NCBI GenBank assembly: GCA_938045435.1 | Contig: CALIBA010000034.1 | Span: 1 to 18,012 of the forward strand | Length of the DNA stretch: 18,012 nucleotides | Reading direction: 5' to 3' | Source: an uncultured Selenomonas sp. | Lineage (GTDB): Bacteria > Bacillota > Negativicutes > Selenomonadales > Selenomonadaceae | Shown: piece after piece, positions 14,911-18,012 of the stretch | How the letters are laid out: each line of letters begins with the position of its first letter | How positions within the stretch are numbered: the stretch's first letter is position 1 | The notes under the pieces: generated by a model | Seen by the model: the letters and a program-made list of their open reading frames with translations, nothing else | Database searches by the model: none | Told to the model about the DNA's origin: nothing | Made by a program: the position numbers and the translations under genes

Positions 14911-14930
14911 GGGCGGTGCGGACACCGCCC
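14911..14930 (-). promoter_or_regulatory. 8-bp GC hairpin with 4-nt loop between two small genes
   Basis: Arms 14911-14918 (GGGCGGTG) and 14923-14930 (CACCGCCC) pair perfectly. Read on the minus strand the loop is TCCG, a UNCG-type tetraloop in RNA. It lies 6 nt after the stop of the 82-aa gene and 27 nt before the ATG of the 102-aa gene. No T-run follows, so mRNA stabilisation or processing is more likely than termination. Confidence 0.6.
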
Positions 14931-14936
14931 CAATGT

Positions 14937-15185
14937 TCAAAATTCTGTTTTCTCGGTTATGGGTGTGCATTTTTCCAGCCACTCTTTCAGACATTCCATG
15001 CTATACTCGCTCGTGATGACTGCCGTATGGCTGTCAATGGCAGTGAAACGGCTGCTTTCATAGCTGTCTATCCACCCCTTTAGGGTATCAACTCCCCACG
15101 CTTCGGCATCGTCAAAGATGCCGTCCAATGCCGTAATGGGTTCGCTGAATTTGACTATCAGCGTTTGGTAGCCTGCTTCGTTCAT
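14937..15185 (-). CDS. Hypothetical 82-aa protein
   Basis: A soluble acidic 82-aa protein beginning M-N-E-A-G-Y-Q-T-L-I-V-K-F-S-E-P. The frame is open to 15266, but the upstream part lies inside the DUF3873 gene. The ATG at 15185 overlaps that gene's stop by 4 nt and is preceded by AGGAGG-like bases, an unusually good Shine-Dalgarno match for this region. A W-x-V-D-T-L-K-G-W-I-D-S-Y-E segment and a C-L-K-E-W-L-E-K-C helix are visible. I recognise no family; its neighbours place it in the ICE accessory cluster. Confidence 0.7.
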   Translation of the reverse strand: MNEAGYQTLIVKFSEPITALDGIFDDAEAWGVDTLKGWIDSYESSRFTAIDSHTAVITSEYSMECLKEWLEKCTPITEKTEF

Positions 15186-15400
15186 CGCTTCTCCTCCTTC
15201 CTTTCCTTTGCCGTTAGCCACTTGTCCCGTGCGGCTCGACATTCGTCTAATGTGGGTTTGACACAAGAGAAAAGTTCCCCGTCCGTGTGGCGGTAGTCGT
15301 ATTGCACAAGGGTGCGTTTGCGTCTGTCGATACCCGTTTGGAATTTCTCGTAGTTCTCCGTTCCTGCCGATTGGCAGGTGCTTACTCCGTTAATTGTCAT
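15182..15400 (-). CDS. DUF3873 family protein
   Basis: A 72-aa small soluble protein matching the DUF3873 family, which is typical of Bacteroidales mobile elements. It begins M-T-I-N-G-V-S-T-C and has the Y-E-K-F-x-x-G segment, then R-T-L-V-Q-Y-D-Y-R-H-x-D-G-E-L-F-S-C and a basic helical end. It has two cysteines (C9 and C46) but no obvious metal site. It overlaps the following gene by 4 nt. Function is not known. Confidence 0.82.
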   Translation of the reverse strand: MTINGVSTCQSAGTENYEKFQTGIDRRKRTLVQYDYRHTDGELFSCVKPTLDECRAARDKWLTAKERKEEKR

Positions 15401-15431
15401 TTTGTTGCCATAGTCGTTGTTATTTAGATGA

Positions 15432-15689
15432 TTAGAAATGTACAGACAGCACTCTGTGTTGCATCACCATTTCGGGGTCGCTCGTGTAGCGTTGGTGCAG
15501 GTAGAAATGATGAGAGCCGAAGCCGTAAAGGAAGAACTTGTCAAGTTCGTGTTTCTCGGCAAAGTCCTTGACGCTCGCCCTTAATTGCTCCTCACTCTGA
15601 CAAAGAGTGAGGAGGTTCATAAATTCAAGGAACATCGTGGGGATTTTATCATCCCATAGGAAAACCATGCTTTCAAATCTTACTTCCAT
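15432..15689 (-). CDS. Hypothetical 85-aa protein
   Basis: An 85-aa soluble protein starting M-E-V-R-F-E-S-M-V-F-L-W-D-D-K, with a leucine-rich helix (F-L-E-F-M-N-L-L-T-L-C), a charged helix (S-V-K-D-F-A-E-K-H-E-L-D-K) and an aromatic/His-rich tail (Y-G-F-G-S-H-H-F-Y-L-H-Q-R-Y). I recognise no family. It begins 24 nt after pcfJ and ends 31 nt before the DUF3873 gene. Part of the gene (15593-15613) contains a self-complementary CTCACTCT...AGAGTGAG stretch. Confidence 0.7.
   Translation of the reverse strand: MEVRFESMVFLWDDKIPTMFLEFMNLLTLCQSEEQLRASVKDFAEKHELDKFFLYGFGSHHFYLHQRYTSDPEMVMQHRVLSVHF
15594..15613. repeat. Inverted repeat inside the 85-aa gene
   Basis: CTCACTCT (about 15592-15599) is followed, after the short spacer GACAA, by AGAGTGAG (about 15605-15612), an exact 8-nt reverse complement. 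It is inside coding sequence and could fold in the transcript, but may be incidental. Confidence 0.45.
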
Positions 15690-15713
15690 AATGTTAGTTG
15701 TTAGATGTCGATA

Positions 15714-16979
15714 TTATGCCGCTTTCATCCGCTGGCGGATAAGGTTGGCGTTCTTGTTCACAAGGGCGATGATGCGGTCGTGGTATTCGGAGTTCTCGTT
15801 GCATACGCCACGACACTGCACCACCTCAAAAGTTTTTAGTGACACCTCTATCGTTTCAATTCGTTTTCCGTCAATGGTGGCGGATAGGATAAGGGAGTCT
15901 TTTCGTTTGTGGTAACCGCCCACACAATGGTGCATCGTCCTTCCTTCCTCTGCCATTTCTTCCACGCTCTCTATGACTTTGACGCAAATAAGGCTGTCGG
16001 TAAAGGCAAGTCCGAAGAATATGCCCTTAGCTTTCAGATATTGTTTCTCGTCCTCAATCGCTTTCCTGCGTTGCTGTTCAGTCCGCTCATGTTTCCTTTG
16101 CAGGTTGCGCTTTGCCACCAACTTGTCGTGTTCAACTTTGAGGTCGGCAGGGCAAACGTATTTCGGGCTGTTTGTGTCCTTGCCGAAATGACGCAGGAGG
16201 TCTATGGTGTCACGCCACATTGAGCCGTCCTCAATAGTATAGCCGTTGCGGATACATATCTTGATTGAAGCCCAATACTCTCCAATATTGAAAGAGTGGT
16301 ACAGATAGTAGCGCAACATGGGATATTGCCCTGCCTTCAACAGCGTTTCCGCACGGCTGTCCGACAATAATGCCGGTATTAGTTTGGTGGGTACAATGTC
16401 GTGGAAATTGCCGTTAAAGCCGTTTCTGCGGAGCGTCGGCAACACCTTATATCTTGGATATATCGGGGAATATGAGATATGGCGGTACGCTTCATTGTCA
16501 TTGCGGATAGCAAAAGGAGAAGCGAATGAGAACGTGTCGATGTAGCATCCCAATGTGCGTGGAATGGCAACAACAGCCTTACGCCCTTGTTCATTCCACC
16601 AATACTGCCCGATTTCAAGGGCATAGGACTTGGCATTAACCCCTTTCTCCATACCCACGACAAGCAAGAACATTCGTAGCACTTGGTATTCTCCGCTTGT
16701 GGTAAGGGTTGTGAAATACTGCTTTTGTCTTACCTTGCGCTGATAGGTGAGGCAGACTTTCAAACTTGCTCCACATTCGGGACACGTACAATGCTCGGTC
16801 TGCTCCGTCATTACCCAACTATGACCGCAATCCATACAAGTGGTACGACCTTTCGGCAAGCGGTGTGCATAATGCTCCACGCAATTACGGAATGCCCAAT
16901 TTATCTGTATCGGGGTTATCGGGCGTAGTTTCTTGCTTTGGGCAAGAACTGCTTTTTCAAATTTGTTTCTCGGTTTCAT
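15714..16979 (-). CDS. PcfJ-like protein
   Basis: A 421-aa PcfJ-family protein. A zinc-ribbon-like site lies near the N-terminus (C48-x2-C51 and C66-x2-C69). A charged coiled-coil-like stretch (about 280-320) follows, then the family signature M-H-H-C-V-G-G-Y at 349-356 and a short domain after it. PcfJ and PcfK are named after genes of the enterococcal plasmid pCF10 and are widespread in Bacteroidales conjugative elements; their biochemical role is unsettled. Its ATG overlaps the stop of the pcfK remnant by 4 nt (16976-16979), the usual pcfK-pcfJ arrangement. It is the last complete ICE gene before the junction. Confidence 0.87.
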   Translation of the reverse strand: MKPRNKFEKAVLAQSKKLRPITPIQINWAFRNCVEHYAHRLPKGRTTCMDCGHSWVMTEQTEHCTCPECGASLKVCLTYQRKVRQKQYFTTLTTSGEYQVLRMFLLVVGMEKGVNAKSYALEIGQYWWNEQGRKAVVAIPRTLGCYIDTFSFASPFAIRNDNEAYRHISYSPIYPRYKVLPTLRRNGFNGNFHDIVPTKLIPALLSDSRAETLLKAGQYPMLRYYLYHSFNIGEYWASIKICIRNGYTIEDGSMWRDTIDLLRHFGKDTNSPKYVCPADLKVEHDKLVAKRNLQRKHERTEQQRRKAIEDEKQYLKAKGIFFGLAFTDSLICVKVIESVEEMAEEGRTMHHCVGGYHKRKDSLILSATIDGKRIETIEVSLKTFEVVQCRGVCNENSEYHDRIIALVNKNANLIRQRMKAA

Positions 16980-17038
16980 AAGCCAAAATCAAATAATGAG
17001 GGTTGAACTTGGGTTTCTGTTTTCGCCTTTGTCGGCTT
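16976..17038 (-). pseudogene. 3' end of pcfK, cut at the junction
   Basis: On the minus strand, the frame ending at 16976 gives a C-terminus P-T-K-A-K-T-E-T-Q-V-Q-P-S-L-F-D-F-G-L, which resembles the Q-P-S-L-F-D-F end of PcfK-like proteins from memory. It overlaps the pcfJ start by 4 nt, as expected for pcfK-pcfJ. Upstream of about 17038 the frame runs into sequence that in another frame encodes an M16 protease, so only about 20 codons of pcfK remain. The family assignment from so short a tail is moderate; the gene order supports it. Confidence 0.65.
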
Positions 17039-17783
17039 GGTGCGGCCGGATGGGGCCGTAGTGTTTTTCGGCCAGCTGAAAGACCTCGCGGTGGTCAACA
17101 TCACCGACGACGACGACGAAGGCGTTGTTCGGTGCGTACCAGCGTTCGTACCAGGCGCGCGCATCGCGCACGGTCATGTTCTCCAGATCGTTCATCCAGC
17201 CAACGACCGGTGTGCGGTAGGGATGCGCCTGAAATGCCGTTGCTGTCAGTTGCTCGAAAAGCCGTGCCTGCGGCTGGTCATCGGTACGCAGGCGGCGCTC
17301 TTCCATGACGACCTTGATTTCCTGTGCATACTCTTTCGGATCGAGCGTGAGATGGTGCATGCGATCGGCTTCCAGACGCATCATCTGCGCCAGTTTCTGT
17401 TTGGGGATCTGCTGGAAGTACGCCGTGTAGTCCTTGCTGGTGAAAGCGTTGTCGCGCCCGCCCGCTGCGGCGACGAGACGGCTGAATTCGCCGGCGCCGA
17501 CGCTTGGCGTGCCCTTGAACATCATGTGCTCCAGCAGATGTGCCACGCCCGTCGTGCCGTTATGTTCGTCCATACTGCCGGCGTGATACCAAACCATGTG
17601 GACGGCTGTCGGTGCGCGCCGGTCTTCCTTGACGATGATGCGCAGTCCGTTGGCCAGTTTGTATTCAAATGGATTGGACAGTGCCGTTTGCGGCAGGCCC
17701 GCCAAAGACATGCCAAGCAAGGTCAGCCAAGCCGTTTGGTGTAAGGAGCGATATAAAATGCCACGTAATCCAGACATACCCAT
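16989..17783 (-). CDS. M16 zinc protease, N-terminal half, fused at 3' end to ICE sequence
   Basis: A 264-aa reading frame whose first 245 or so residues are the N-terminal half of a periplasmic M16 (insulinase-like) metalloprotease. It has a signal peptide (about 17-36) and the inverted zinc motif H-x-x-E-H at 82-86 (HLLEH). The helix with the distal Glu ligand region lies around 160 (K-V-V-M-E-E-R-R), followed by H-P-Y-R-T-P-V-V-G-W and W-Y-A-P-N-N-A. Family members are usually about 430-460 aa, so the second M16 domain is missing. After G-P-I (17049) the frame continues for about 18 residues through ICE bases to a stop at 16989. The ATG at 17783 is chosen; a TTG at 17786 adds one residue. 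Composition and motifs point to Betaproteobacteria. Confidence 0.88.
   Translation of the reverse strand: MGMSGLRGILYRSLHQTAWLTLLGMSLAGLPQTALSNPFEYKLANGLRIIVKEDRRAPTAVHMVWYHAGSMDEHNGTTGVAHLLEHMMFKGTPSVGAGEFSRLVAAAGGRDNAFTSKDYTAYFQQIPKQKLAQMMRLEADRMHHLTLDPKEYAQEIKVVMEERRLRTDDQPQARLFEQLTATAFQAHPYRTPVVGWMNDLENMTVRDARAWYERWYAPNNAFVVVVGDVDHREVFQLAEKHYGPIRPHQADKGENRNPSSTLII
17030..17052. other. Junction between Bacteroidales ICE and proteobacterial sequence
   Basis: The pcfK frame is recognisable up to about 17036 and the M16 homology up to about 17049, so the breakpoint lies between them. No direct repeat, target duplication, insertion sequence end, tRNA or integrase att core is visible here. The switch is abrupt in gene content, in base composition by eye, and in regulatory style. 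Confidence 0.8.
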
Positions 17784-17811
17784 CAATGCCTTCTGTTAGA
17801 ATCGAAAAATC

Positions 17812-17844
17812 CAAAATGGATGGTGGCATTATCTTACCATTTTG
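17812..17844. promoter_or_regulatory. Inverted repeat over a possible M16 promoter
   Basis: CAAAATGG (17812-17819) and CCATTTTG (17837-17844) are exact 8-nt reverse complements, 17 nt apart. On the minus strand, GATAAT (17833-17828) is a good -10 box, with a weak ATGCCA -35 (17855-17850) 16 nt upstream. The repeat arms flank the -10, as an operator would. This is a visual match only. Confidence 0.35.
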
Positions 17845-17939
17845 AACCTTGGCATCCCGGTGCAGGCAGATCGGCCCTGAAGCCGACAACGGGGCGCAGA
17901 CAGATTTTTGCAGACTCAGACTGATAAACGCCGTGCTCT

Positions 17940-18012
17940 ATGTTTAGTTTCTTCAAAAAATCGCCGCCTCCGGCAGAGGAAGCAACGACGCCGGATGCTG
18001 CGCAGCAGACAC
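17940..18012 (+). CDS. ftsY: FtsY-like signal recognition particle receptor, N-terminus only
   Basis: The frame from the ATG at 17940 runs off the window after 24 codons, starting M-F-S-F-F-K-K and continuing with a Pro/Glu/Ala-rich stretch. M-F-S-F-F-K-K is a common start of proteobacterial FtsY, followed by its variable acidic/proline-rich A domain. The catalytic NG domain lies outside the window. Divergent placement next to M16 protease genes is known in Betaproteobacteria, from memory, which supports the call. The start lacks a clear Shine-Dalgarno site. Identity is likely but rests on a short stretch plus context. Confidence 0.6.
   Translation, partial: MFSFFKKSPPPAEEATTPDAAQQT

Noticed and set aside
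17030..17052. Site-specific integration site at the ICE-chromosome joint
   Set aside because: No GTAnnTTTGC-like core, repeat or tRNA end is present, and the joint is inside pcfK, which is internal to the element.
17037..17744. 235-codon plus-strand frame opposite the M16 gene
   Set aside because: The minus strand encodes a clear M16 protease with signal peptide and zinc motif over the same bases.
1..18012. CRISPR arrays, tRNA/rRNA genes, insertion sequences
   Set aside because: No regularly spaced repeats, cloverleaf-like or ribosomal sequence, and no transposase or long terminal inverted repeats were seen on reading both strands.

Overview
The window joins two unrelated genomes. Positions 1 to about 17040 are the conjugative-transfer module of a Bacteroidales integrative and conjugative element of the CTnDOT/CTnERL family. 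Evidence is the complete, colinear traA-to-traQ order, Bacteroidetes-type lipoprotein signals, A-rich start contexts without classical Shine-Dalgarno sites, and a downstream pcfK/pcfJ/DUF3873 accessory cluster. From about 17040 to the end the sequence is proteobacterial, most likely betaproteobacterial: the first half of a periplasmic M16 zinc protease gene (minus strand), a 156-nt divergent intergenic region, and the first 24 codons of an ftsY-like gene (plus strand).

Layout. 1-466: leader/intergenic region upstream of traA with small overlapping inverted repeats; a relaxase/coupling-protein (mob) block would be expected further left, outside the window. 467-14174: one plus-strand operon, traA (ParA-like), traB and traC (paralogous DUF3408 proteins), traD, traE (DUF4134), traF (DUF4133), traG (VirB4-type ATPase), traH (DUF3876 lipoprotein), traI (DUF4141), traJ (VirB6-like), traK (VirB8-like), traL (DUF3989), traM (VirB10-like), traN (VirB9-like), traO (outer-membrane protein), traP (primase-like), traQ (DUF3872 lipoprotein) and a GH24 lysozyme. 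Most genes overlap or nearly abut; the three largest gaps are traD-traE (201 nt), traM-traN (69 nt) and traK-preceding (31 nt). 14195-14231: a perfect 15-bp hairpin separates this operon from a convergent minus-strand accessory operon (16979 down to 14237): the end of pcfK, pcfJ, an 85-aa unknown, a DUF3873 gene, an 82-aa unknown, a 102-aa unknown, a possible 26-aa ORF, and a 73-aa unknown.

How it works together. TraG powers a type IV secretion channel made of TraE/F/I/J/K/L/M/N/O, with TraH and TraQ as envelope lipoproteins and the lysozyme opening peptidoglycan. TraP would prime the incoming strand and TraA-C may control partition or regulation. No relaxase, coupling protein, integrase, att end or tet/erm cargo is in the window.

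The most notable observations are the junction at about 17036-17050, which interrupts both pcfK and the M16 gene (either a chimeric assembly or a truncated Bacteroidales element in a proteobacterial chromosome), and an 18-nt leader sequence repeated with identical spacing in front of traI and traN, with a one-base-shorter copy in the traD-traE gap. I saw no rRNA, tRNA, CRISPR array or insertion sequence.
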